Shown here piece after piece: positions 36,102 through 45,173 of a stretch of DNA of 64,000 bases; within the stretch, counting starts at the first letter, position 1, and the number at the start of each line of letters is the position of its first letter. The notes below the pieces were generated by a model that saw only the letters and a list, made by a program, of their open reading frames with translations, ran no database searches and was not told the DNA's origin. Source of the DNA: Rubrivivax sp. (GTDB lineage: Bacteria > Pseudomonadota > Gammaproteobacteria > Burkholderiales > Burkholderiaceae_C); contig JADJYX010000040.1 of assembly GCA_016719535.1 (NCBI GenBank), forward strand, positions 62,001 to 126,000, written 5' to 3'. Position numbers and translations under genes: made by a program.

Positions 36102-36712
36102 ACGAGCCCACCGACACCATCGCCCCGCTGCGCCGCTTCGTCGTCGCGATGACCGAACTGGTCGCCCGCACCAACGACGAACCGACGCTGCTGGCCGAAG
36201 GCCGCCAACGGCTGGCGCACCTGCTGGCCAGCGACGCGTGGCTGCCCGCGGCCTTCAGCCAGCCGCGCGACGACCGCTATGCGCAATACCTGCTGCATGC
36301 CGATGCGCTGGAGCGCTTTTCGGTCGTCAGCTTCGTCTGGGGGCCGGGCCAGCGCACGCCGGTGCACGACCACACCGTGTGGGGGCTGGTCGGCATGCTG
36401 CGCGGCGCCGAGCGCTGCGACGAATACCGGCTCGACGCTGGCCGCCCGGTGCCCACCGGCGGCCACCACGTGATGCGGGCCGGCGACATCGAAGCCGTCT
36501 CGCCCACCGTGGGTGACTGGCACCGCGTCAGCAGCGCGCTGACCGCGGGCACCTCGATCAGCATCCACGTCTACGGCGCCAACATCGGCGCCGTGCGCCG
36601 TCACCGGCTCGACGACCAGGGCGTGATGCACGACTTCGTCTCCGGTTATGACAGCGCCGTGCTGCCCAACCTGTGGGACCGCTCGGCCGCGGTGCGGAGC
36701 GGCGTGTGCTGA
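36098..36712 (+). CDS. Cysteine dioxygenase-family thiol dioxygenase (possibly 3-mercaptopropionate)
   Basis: A 204-residue cupin that should add O2 to a thiol and yield a sulfinic acid. Metal ligands are in GPGQRTPVHDHTVWGLVG (HxH) and DWHRVSS. The Ser-His-Tyr triad appears as SISIHVYG, the S-x-H-x-Y pattern of cysteine and mercaptopropionate dioxygenases. It is shorter than mammalian CDO and lacks a visible Cys-Tyr crosslink cysteine, as in bacterial 3-mercaptopropionate enzymes. It overlaps the CoA-transferase before it and the hydratase after it, so it is part of a tight operon. The exact thiol is inference. Confidence 0.82.
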   Translation: MNEPTDTIAPLRRFVVAMTELVARTNDEPTLLAEGRQRLAHLLASDAWLPAAFSQPRDDRYAQYLLHADALERFSVVSFVWGPGQRTPVHDHTVWGLVGMLRGAERCDEYRLDAGRPVPTGGHHVMRAGDIEAVSPTVGDWHRVSSALTAGTSISIHVYGANIGAVRRHRLDDQGVMHDFVSGYDSAVLPNLWDRSAAVRSGVC

Positions 36713-37416
36713 GGGCCGAACGCAGCGCCGGCGTGCTGACGCTGACGCTGGCGCGGCCCGAGCGCGGCCATGCGCTGGCGAGCGACCTCGTCGAGGCGCT
36801 GCTCGCCGCCGTGCAGGGCGCCAGCGCCGAGTCCACGCTGCACACCCTGCTGCTGCGCGCCGAGGGTCGCCACTTCTGCACCGGGCTCGACCTGTCGGAC
36901 CTGGAGAGCAGCCGCGACGCCGACTGGCTGCAGCGCCTGGTGCGCATCGAGACGCTGCTGCAGGCGCTGTGGCAAAGCCCGCTGACCACCGTGGCGCTGG
37001 CCCAGGGCCGCGCCTGGGGTGCAGGCGCCGACCTCTTTGCCGCCTGCGAGATCCGCATCGCCGCGCCCGATGCCAGCTTCCGCTTTCCGGGTGCACAGTT
37101 CGGCATCGTGCTCGGCACGCGGCGCCTGGCCGCGCGCATCGGCACCGACGCGGCGCGTGCGCTGGTGATCGGTGGCGGCACGCTCGATGCCGCCGCCGCG
37201 CGGGCCGCCGGCCTGGTGACGGCCATCGGCACCGAGCCGGTGCTCACGCCGCCGGTGATCGACGCCGCCACCGCGCGCGCGGTGCGCACCGCCAGCCGTG
37301 GCGATCCGCCCGGCGCCGCCGATGCCGACCTGGCGGCGCTGGTGCGCTCGGCCGCCGAGCCGGGCCTGAAGACCCGTATCCAGGCCTACCGCGAACGACA
37401 ACTCGCCGCCCGATGA
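36706..37416 (+). CDS. Enoyl-CoA hydratase/isomerase family protein
   Basis: A 236-residue crotonase-fold protein. The oxyanion-hole segments are HFCTGLDLSDLES and ALAQGRAWGAGADLFAACEI. The usual catalytic Glu positions are not evident (FRFPGAQFGIVLGTRRLA), so hydration, isomerisation or another crotonase activity are all possible. The GTG at 36706 overlaps the dioxygenase stop by seven bases. The ATG at 36673 would lie deeper in that gene and add residues without similarity. It shares an operon with the CoA-transferase and thiol dioxygenase, so it probably works on the same acyl-CoA. Confidence 0.82.
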   Translation: MLRAERSAGVLTLTLARPERGHALASDLVEALLAAVQGASAESTLHTLLLRAEGRHFCTGLDLSDLESSRDADWLQRLVRIETLLQALWQSPLTTVALAQGRAWGAGADLFAACEIRIAAPDASFRFPGAQFGIVLGTRRLAARIGTDAARALVIGGGTLDAAAARAAGLVTAIGTEPVLTPPVIDAATARAVRTASRGDPPGAADADLAALVRSAAEPGLKTRIQAYRERQLAAR

Positions 37417-37860
37417 CCGCCACCGCCACCACCGTCCGCCCCGTGGTCGCCATCGCCTGCGACCGCGTGCGGGTCTTCCAGCACGATGCCCATGCCGCCT
37501 TCGACGGCTACGTGCGCGCCGTCACCGACGTCATGCACGGCTTGCTGCTGACCGGCAGCCCGTCGAACGTGCAGCCCCGAGGGCTGGCTGGCGCGCGCCG
37601 TGCGCTCGCCGACGCTGACCGTCAATTCGCTGCACGAGCAGGGCATCGACCGGCTGGGCACCGGCCTGACGGTGGAGGCGCGTGCCGACGACGGCCTGGT
37701 GGAGGCGATCTCGGTGGCGGCGGCGCCGCAGTTCACGCTGGCGGTGCAATGGCACCCCGAGATGCGCATTCACGACAGCGCCGAGGCGCGCGCGATCTTC
37801 GCCGCCTTTGCCGAAGCCTGCCGGGCGCGGCGGGTGCAGCGGCTGCGGGCACGCGCCTGA
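37413..37860 (+). pseudogene. Broken class I glutamine amidotransferase (gamma-glutamyl-GABA hydrolase-like)
   Basis: The 5' part (ATG 37413, overlapping the previous stop) reads RPVVAIACDRVRVFQHDAHA then LLLTGSPSNVQP, as in PuuD-type enzymes. From about 37575 the homologous frame switches to WLARAVRSPTLTVNSLHEQ and FTLAVQWHPEM, the C-terminal His/Glu region. The segment between, which should carry the catalytic Cys (GxCxG), is missing, and YVRAVTDVMHG also looks spliced. About 130 residues remain of roughly 250. It is inactive as written; a collapsed assembly is the alternative explanation. Confidence 0.75.
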
Positions 37861-37992
37861 GGCGAATTTGCATTCGATGGCAGGGATTCCAGCGGCGGCT
37901 GCCGGCGCAAAGCGGACCTTGTCAGGGTCTGCTCGGTGCTGTGTTCTGCCTGCTGATGCCCCCGGCCGGGGTTTCGGCCCGGCGGCCGACTC

Positions 37993-38018
37993 CCTTTCTT
38001 TGCGGGTGCAAAGAAAGG
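37993..38018. terminator. Terminator-like hairpin in the left arm
   Basis: CCTTTCTTTGC and GCAAAGAAAGG form a perfect 11-bp stem with loop GGGT. The stem is unusually A/T-rich for this genome. It has a counterpart in the right arm with different but still pairing bases. Confidence 0.6.
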
Positions 38019-38382
38019 AAGCAAAAAGCACCCTGGAATGCAACACCCCGGCTCGTCGGGTGCGTATCGCTCGCGGCGCTCGAGCCGGTGGTGACTCGAT
38101 GCTCTCGCAAAGGATTGCTCGACAGTCCACGACCTTTCACCGGCGAGGCGAGCCGTGGCCTGGTCACGCTGGACCACCAGCCATCGGCATGCCGCCGCTC
38201 CTGCGCACGTGCGGCGCTGGCTGGTGGTCCAGCGTGACCAGGCCACGGTTCCCCTGGGCGGTGAAAGGTCGTGGACTGTCGAGCAATCCTTTGCGAGAGC
38301 ATCGAGTCACCACCGCACCGAGCGTCAGCGAGCGATCGGCACCCGACGAGCCGGGGGTGTTGCATTGAAGGTGCTTTCTTGG

Positions 38383-38414
38383 CCTACCTTCTTTGCACCA
38401 GCAAAGAAGGTAGG
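38383..38414. terminator. Terminator-like hairpin in the right arm
   Basis: CCTACCTTCTTTGC and GCAAAGAAGGTAGG form a perfect 14-bp stem with loop ACCA. Compared with the left-arm hairpin three base pairs are changed on both strands so that pairing is kept. It lies 146 bp beyond the boxA stop and could end the box transcript. Confidence 0.6.
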
Positions 38415-38559
38415 TCGGCCGCCGGGCCGAAACCCCGGCCGGGGGCATCCGCAGTCAGAACCCAAGGCCCCGTCGAGCCAACGACCAGCGGCCGCTTTGC
38501 GCCGCAAGCCGCCGCGCGACGATGAAGGCATCGGCCGGGCACGCGCGACGCTGCGGCGC

Positions 38560-39837
38560 TCAATAAGTCTCGAGGTGCAGCCGCCCTTCGCGCTTGAGCG
38601 CCGCGCCCACCGTGTCCCACTGCAGACCGGCCTGCTGCGCGATGTCACGCAGCGCCAGCACCACGCCCTCTTCCATCGACTTCAGGCCGCAGACGTAGAA
38701 GTGGGCATTCGGGTCGGCCAGCAGCGCCGCGAGGTCGGCGGCGCGCTCGCGCATCAGGTCCTGCACATAACGTTTGGGCTGGCCGGGCGTGCGGCTGAAG
38801 GCGAAGTGAATGTCGATGAAGTCCCGGGGCAGGCTTTGCAGCGGGCCGAAGTAGGGCAGCTCCTCCTTCGTGCGCGCGCCGAAGAAGAGCATCAGCTTGC
38901 CGCCTTCGAACTTGCCGCTCTTGCGCAGGCGGCGGCGCCACTCGGTCATCGCCCGCATCGGCGCGCTGCCGGTGCCGGTGCAGATCATCACGATGTGGCT
39001 CTTCGGGTGGTTGGGCATCAGGAAGCTGGTGCCGAAGGGGCCGATGACCTGCACCTTGTCGCCCACCTTCAGGTCGCAGACATAGTTGCTGGCCACGCCG
39101 CGCACCGGTCGGCCCTGGTGGTCTTCCAGCACGCGCTTCACGGTCAGCGACAGGTTGTTGTAGCCCGGCCGTTCGCCGTTGCGCGGGCTGGCGATGCTGT
39201 ACTGGCGCGCATGGTGCGGCCGGCCGCCGTCGTCCACGCCCGGCGGCAGGATGCCGATGCTCTGCCCTTCCAGCACCGGAAAGGGCATGGTGCCGAAATC
39301 GAGCATCACGTGGTGGGTGTCGTATTCCGTGCCGACCTCGGTGACGCGCACGTTGCCGACCACGGTGGCCGTCACCGATTTCTCAGCCGCCTTCGGACCG
39401 TAGAGGTTGGCATAGGCATGCGCCGCCGACCAGGGCGGCAGCGTGGCGTTCCAGGCCCCGCTGTTGAAGGCCGTCTGGCCGCTGGGGTCGGGCTGCGGCG
39501 CGGTCACCGCGGCTTCGGCGATGGTCGCGGCTTCACCACCGCCGGCCGCGGCCAGTTCGTCGGCCGACAGTTCGGCCGGCAGGCTGTCCCAACGGAGCTG
39601 TTCGTCGACCGCATAGGCACGCACGCGCGGCATCTGGCGCCAGTTGTCGATGCTGCCGGTGGGGCACGGCGGAATGCAGTCCATGCACAGGTTGCACTTG
39701 GCTGCATCGACGACATAGTTGCGCGAATCGTGCGTGATCGCGCCCACCGGGCAGGTGGCTTCGCAGGTGTTGCAGCGGATGCAGATCTCGGGGTCGATCA
39801 GGTGCTGCTTGATGACCGCAAGGTCGGACTGGTCCAT
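38560..39837 (-). CDS. boxA: Benzoyl-CoA 2,3-epoxidase, reductase subunit BoxA
   Basis: Passes electrons from NADPH to BoxB in aerobic benzoyl-CoA degradation. The 425-residue protein has an N-terminal two-[4Fe-4S] ferredoxin domain (CIRCNTCEATCPVGA and CNLCMDCIPPCPTGS), a linker of about 90 residues, and a ferredoxin-NADP reductase domain. That domain has the FAD motif RQYSIASPRNG, the NADP loop MICTGTGSAPMRAM and the C-terminal LKREGRLHLETY. A GGAG eight bases upstream fixes ATG 39837. It is the last gene of boxC-boxB-boxA, separated from boxB by a 178-bp hairpin-rich gap. Confidence 0.97.
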   Translation of the reverse strand: MDQSDLAVIKQHLIDPEICIRCNTCEATCPVGAITHDSRNYVVDAAKCNLCMDCIPPCPTGSIDNWRQMPRVRAYAVDEQLRWDSLPAELSADELAAAGGGEAATIAEAAVTAPQPDPSGQTAFNSGAWNATLPPWSAAHAYANLYGPKAAEKSVTATVVGNVRVTEVGTEYDTHHVMLDFGTMPFPVLEGQSIGILPPGVDDGGRPHHARQYSIASPRNGERPGYNNLSLTVKRVLEDHQGRPVRGVASNYVCDLKVGDKVQVIGPFGTSFLMPNHPKSHIVMICTGTGSAPMRAMTEWRRRLRKSGKFEGGKLMLFFGARTKEELPYFGPLQSLPRDFIDIHFAFSRTPGQPKRYVQDLMRERAADLAALLADPNAHFYVCGLKSMEEGVVLALRDIAQQAGLQWDTVGAALKREGRLHLETY

Positions 39838-39938
39838 GCCGATGTCTCCAAGGCGCGCAAGGCAGGGTATGCAGCAGGCATTCTCCCCTCGGGGACCGGC
39901 CGCCAAAGGCGGCCAGGGGGAGTGGCGTTGTAAGAGCG

Positions 39939-39972
39939 CCGAACCCGATCCGGGTCTCCCGGTCGGGTTCGG
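39939..39972. repeat. Hairpin repeat between boxB and boxA
   Basis: CCGAACCCGATCCGGG, loop TCT, then CCCGGTCGGGTTCGG: a 15-bp stem with one bulge. It is flanked by further G/C palindromes (CTCCCC...GGGGGAG at 39888-39922 and AGCCCCC...GGGGGCT at 39974-40011). Closely related copies occur at 44997-45025 and 45102-45131. Position fits a partial terminator or mRNA-stability element within the box transcript. Confidence 0.7.
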
Positions 39973-40015
39973 CAGCCCCCTCGGGGGGCGGCCGCCAGGC
40001 GGCCGGGGGCTCACA

Positions 40016-41443
<1,428 letters not shown>

Positions 41444-41459
41444 CGCTTGCTCCTGATGC

Positions 41460-43118
41460 TTAGACGCGGTTCCAGTCGAAATTCGCTTTGTCACCCTTGC
41501 CGTAGACCTTCAGCGCACCCTTGTCGCCGACGGCGTTGGGGCGCTGGAAGATCCAGTTCTGCCACGCCGTCAGGCGGCCGAAGATGCGCGTGAACATGTT
41601 TTCCGGGCCGTTGAAGCGCAGGTTGGCTTCCATGCCGGTGAGCGCATCGGGGTTCATCGCCACACGCTCCTCGATGGCGATGCGCGTCTCGTCGGCCCAG
41701 TCGATGTCGTCGGGGCTGCTGGTGACGAGCCCGACCGCGAAGGCCGCCTCGGCATCCAGCGCCTGGCCGGCCCGGGCGCGCACGGCCTCCAGCGCCGGCT
41801 GCTCGCCATAGAAGCGGCGCACCAGGCGGCTCTGGCCGGTGGCCATCGGATAGAGGCCGAAATTGGCGTCGTTGACGGTGACCGTCGGCGCCTTGGCGGC
41901 ATCGTCGGGCAGCGCCAGCATGTAGCTGCGGTCGCAGGCCAGCGCCAGCTCGAGAAAGCTGCCGGCAAAGCACGACCCCGGCTCGATGAGGGCGAACAGG
42001 CTGCGGCTGGACACATCCAGCCGGCTGAAGGTGCGCCGCAGCAGGCCAATGGTCTCGCGCACCAGCCAGTGGCCGGCATGCGCCTGCAGCGTGGCGTCCA
42101 TCGCCAGCACGGCGGCGGCATCGCCTTCGGTCTTCACCAGCCAGAGGCCGATGTCGAGCTCGTTGGTGCGCATCTCGAGGATGGCGTCCTCCAGTTCGCG
42201 CGCCATCTGCAGCGGGTACCAGGCGGCGCCGGCGGCTTCGATCCCGGCCAGCGTCTGCGGCTGCGTCCCGGTGGGCGCCTTGACGGTGAAGGTGGCCACG
42301 CGGCGGGCGCGGTCGATGGCGACATTCACGTGCGCATAGCGCAGCCCATCGGCTTCGACCGCCTTCACCAGCGGCGTCAGCGTCACGCCCTGGCCGTCGG
42401 CCGGGCGGTCGCTGCCGGCGGCCAGCTGCAGCGCGCGCTCCTGCACCCGGGCGGCAAACTGCGCCGGCCTGGCGATGTCGTCGACCAGTCGCCAGTCCTT
42501 GGCCTTCTGGCCGCGCACGCCCTCGGTGGTGGTGCAGAAGATGTCGGCCAGGTCATGCCGCACATGGCGCTTGTCGGTCACACGCGTCAGGCCGCCGGTG
42601 CCGGGCAGCACGCCCAGCAGCGGCACCTCGGGCAGGCTCACCGCGCTGCTGCGGTCGTCCACCAGGATGATCTCGTCGCAGGCCAGTGCCAGCTCGTAGC
42701 CGCCGCCGGCACAGCTGCCATTCACCGCGGCCAGGAATTTGAGGCCGCTGTGCCTGGACGAATCCTCCAGGCCGTTGCGCGTCTCGTTGGTGAATTTGCA
42801 GAAGTTGACCTTCCACGCGTGGCTGGACAGGCCGAGCATGAAGATATTGGCGCCCGAGCAGAAGACCTTGTCCTTGAGGCTGGTGACGACGACGGTGCGC
42901 ACCTCGGGGTGCTCGAAGCGGATGCGGTTGAGCGCGTCGTTGAGCTCGATGTCCACGCCCAGGTCGTAGCTGTTGAGCTTGAGCTTGTAGCCCGCGCGCA
43001 GTCCGGCGTCGGCGTCGACGTCCATCGCCAGGCGGGCGACCGGGCCTTCGAAGCTCAGCTTCCAGTGGTGGTAGCGGGACGGATGGGTCTGGTAGTCGAC
43101 GCGGGACGGCTGGTTCAC
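41460..43118 (-). CDS. boxC: 2,3-epoxybenzoyl-CoA dihydrolase BoxC
   Basis: Opens the epoxide ring of 2,3-epoxybenzoyl-CoA with two waters to give 3,4-dehydroadipyl-CoA semialdehyde and formate. The 552-residue protein has two crotonase-like halves. The oxyanion segments are KVFCSGANIFMLG and LAAVNGSCAGGGYELALACDEI in the first half and CFAGSFLELALACDRSYML in the second. The start is a GTG at 43118 with AGGAG six bases upstream, giving the expected length; no ATG fits as well. It is the first gene of the operon and is divergent from benzoate-CoA ligase. Confidence 0.96.
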   Translation of the reverse strand: MNQPSRVDYQTHPSRYHHWKLSFEGPVARLAMDVDADAGLRAGYKLKLNSYDLGVDIELNDALNRIRFEHPEVRTVVVTSLKDKVFCSGANIFMLGLSSHAWKVNFCKFTNETRNGLEDSSRHSGLKFLAAVNGSCAGGGYELALACDEIILVDDRSSAVSLPEVPLLGVLPGTGGLTRVTDKRHVRHDLADIFCTTTEGVRGQKAKDWRLVDDIARPAQFAARVQERALQLAAGSDRPADGQGVTLTPLVKAVEADGLRYAHVNVAIDRARRVATFTVKAPTGTQPQTLAGIEAAGAAWYPLQMARELEDAILEMRTNELDIGLWLVKTEGDAAAVLAMDATLQAHAGHWLVRETIGLLRRTFSRLDVSSRSLFALIEPGSCFAGSFLELALACDRSYMLALPDDAAKAPTVTVNDANFGLYPMATGQSRLVRRFYGEQPALEAVRARAGQALDAEAAFAVGLVTSSPDDIDWADETRIAIEERVAMNPDALTGMEANLRFNGPENMFTRIFGRLTAWQNWIFQRPNAVGDKGALKVYGKGDKANFDWNRV

Positions 43119-43136
43119 GGCATGCTCCTGAAGCGG

Positions 43137-43152
43137 CTGCAGCATCTTGCGT
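43137..43152 (-). promoter_or_regulatory. Candidate box-regulator site in the boxC leader
   Basis: On the boxC strand the sequence is ACGCAAGATGCTGCAG. The same ACGCAAGAT-NN-TGCA motif occurs on the other strand in the bclA leader (43299-43314). TGCA cores are known in operators of the BzdR/BoxR regulators of benzoyl-CoA pathways. The match is seen; binding is inferred. Confidence 0.45.
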
Positions 43153-43175
43153 TGATGCGGGATCGGTTGAAAGGC

Positions 43176-43204
43176 ATGATAGTGCCTGTTCTGATGAGTC
43201 GCAA
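43176..43204 (-). promoter_or_regulatory. Probable sigma-70 promoter of boxCBA
   Basis: On the minus strand TTGCGA (43199-43204) and TATCAT (43176-43181) are separated by 17 bp, matching the -35 and -10 consensus at four and five of six positions. A palindromic AATGCATT (43212-43219) lies directly upstream. Confidence 0.6.
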
Positions 43205-43263
43205 GCACTTTAATGCATTGCTTTTTGATCCGCACCGCGGCGATGGGCGGCGAACTATAGGGC

Positions 43264-43293
43264 TTGACAGTTTTCCGTGCCAGACCCTAGAGT
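43264..43293 (+). promoter_or_regulatory. Probable sigma-70 promoter of benzoate-CoA ligase
   Basis: TTGACA (43264-43269), a perfect -35, is followed after 18 bp by TAGAGT (43288-43293). The start codon is at 43345. Confidence 0.6.
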
Positions 43294-43294
43294 T

Positions 43295-43316
43295 GATGCA
43301 CGCAAGATAATGCATC
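43295..43316. promoter_or_regulatory. Candidate operator overlapping the bclA transcription start
   Basis: GATGCA (43295-43300) and TGCATC (43311-43316) form a perfect inverted repeat with a 10-bp spacer, and AAGAT-AATGC-ATCTT (43305-43319) is nested in it. The site begins two bases after the -10, where a repressor would block initiation. A BoxR/BzdR-type protein is the obvious candidate, but no such gene lies in this window. Confidence 0.5.
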
Positions 43317-43344
43317 TTGTCGATCAGCCGATGGAGACAACACC

Positions 43345-44996
43345 ATGTCCGCGACCCCTTTGCCGCCCCTGCCCGAGCGCTTCAACTTCGCGCAGCACCT
43401 GCTGCGGCGCAATGCAGGCCGCGCCGCCAAGGCCGCCTTCATCGACGACCACGGCAGCCTGAGCTACGGCGCGCTGGAAGACCGTGTGCGGCGCCTGGCC
43501 GCCGGCCTGCGCGGCCTGGGCATCAAGCGCGAGGAACGCGTGCTGCTGCTGATGCACGACGGCTGCGACTGGCCGGTGGCCTTTCTGGGCGCGATGCATG
43601 CCGGCCTGGTGCCGGTGGCCGTCAATACCCTGCTCACTGCCGACGACTATGCCTACATGCTCGAGCACAGCCGCGCGCAGGCGGCGCTGGTCTCGGGCGC
43701 GCTGCTGCCGGTGCTGACGGCGGCGATGATCAAGAGCGATCACGAGATCGGCAAGGTCATCGTCTCGCGCCCCGAGGCGCCGCTGAAGGCGGCGCCGTCC
43801 GGCACCACGCCGCCACTGCCGGCCGAGGTCGATTTCGAAGCCTTTGTCGCCGCCCAGCCGCCGGCCGCGCAGCCCGCCGCCACCGGGCCCGACGACCCCG
43901 GTTTCTGGCTCTATTCCAGCGGCTCCACCGGCCGCCCCAAGGGCACGGTGCACTCGCACGGCAACCCCTACTGGACGAGCGAGCTCTACGGCGTGCGCGT
44001 GCTCGGCCTGACCGAGGCCGACCTGTGCTTCAGCGCCGCCAAGCTCTTCTTCGCCTATGGCCTGGGCAATGCGCTGACCTTTCCGATGAGCGTGGGCGCG
44101 ACCACGTTGCTGATGGGCGAACGGCCGACGCCCGACGCCACCTTCAGGCGCTGGCGCGGCATACCTGTCAGCCACGGGCTGCGGGGGGGGGGCGCGGGCG
44201 ACCTGTCGGCCCAGGCCCCCGCCGACCGTCTTCTTCGGCGCGCCCACCGGCTTTGCCGGCATGCTGGCGTCGCCGAACCTGCCCGCGCGCGGCGAGGTCG
44301 CGCTGCGCCTGGTGTCATCGGCCGGCGAGGCGCTGCCGGCCGAACTGGGCGAGCGCTTCAAGGCCCATTTCGGCGTCGACATCGTCGACGGCATCGGCAG
44401 CACCGAGATGCTGCACATCTTCATCAGCAACCGGCCCGATCGCGTGCGCTACGGCAGCACCGGCTGGGTGGTGCCGGGCTACGAGGTCGAACTGCGCGGC
44501 GAGGACGGCCACAGCGTGCCCGACGGCGAGATCGGCGACCTCTACATCCAGGGCCCCAGCGCCGCCATGATGTACTGGGGCAACCGCACGAAGACGCGCG
44601 AGACCTTCCAGGGCGGCTGGACGAAGAGCGGCGACAAGTATGTGAAGAACGCCGACGGCAGCTATACCTATGGCGGCCGCAGCGACGACATGCTGAAGGT
44701 CAGCGGCATCTATGTCAGCCCCTTCGAGGTCGAGGCCACTCTGGTGCAGCACCCGGCGGTGCTGGAAGCGGCGGTGATCGGCGTGCCCGATGCCGAGGGC
44801 CTGACCAAGACCAAGGCCTTCGTCGTGCTCAAGGCCGGCGCCGAGGCCACGGCCGACGAGCTGAAGGCCTTCGTCAAGGACAAGCTGGCGCCCTACAAAT
44901 ATCCGCGCCAGATCGACTTCGTGCACGAACTGCCGAAGACGGCCACCGGCAAGATCCAGCGCTTCAAGCTGCGCGAGCAGGAGCTGAAGGCCGGAT

Positions 44997-44998
<2 letters not shown>
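43345..44998 (+). pseudogene. bclA: Benzoate-CoA ligase, frameshifted
   Basis: Activates benzoate to benzoyl-CoA with ATP, feeding BoxAB. The first part (RFNFAQHLLRRNAGRAAKAA to ATTLLMGERPTPDATFRRW) is in one frame and includes the AMP-binding loop LYSSGSTGRPKGTVHSHG. From about 44215 the homologous frame changes (PTVFFGAPTGFAGMLASPNL, then IVDGIGSTEMLHIF, YGGRSDDMLKVSG and LPKTATGKIQRFKL). The shift lies at or next to a G9-10 run (44184-44200) inside a stretch of about 40 bp without homology. All catalytic motifs survive, so a sequence error is more likely than a dead gene. Confidence 0.88.
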
Positions 44999-45131
<133 letters not shown>

Positions 45132-45173
45132 GCTCCCCCTTGGGGGGACTGCGCGCAGCGCCAAGGGGGCTGC

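Larger units (their letters stand above)
37892..38515. repeat. Very long imperfect inverted repeat (about 290-bp arms, 36-bp spacer)
   Basis: The left arm (37892-38182) and right arm (38219-38515) are reverse complements at an estimated 85-90% over the inner 235 bp. One block of 57 bp is perfect (38086-38142 against 38259-38315). Similarity fades outward but is still clear at the ends (GCGGCGGCT.GCGGCGCAAAGCGG). The 36-bp spacer can itself fold (GCCGC...GCGGC). The element fills almost the whole 699-bp gap between the amidotransferase remnant and boxA; no protein gene is supported in it. It looks like two copies of one intergenic repeat in opposite orientation. Confidence 0.9.

Noticed and set aside
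37892..38515. Protein frames within the large inverted repeat
   Set aside because: Several frames are open on both arms and both strands and give related peptides only because the arms are reverse copies. None has a ribosome site or a recognisable domain.
37892..38515. The palindrome as an insertion sequence
   Set aside because: There is no transposase, no convincing target-site duplication at the ends, and the arms fade gradually instead of ending sharply.
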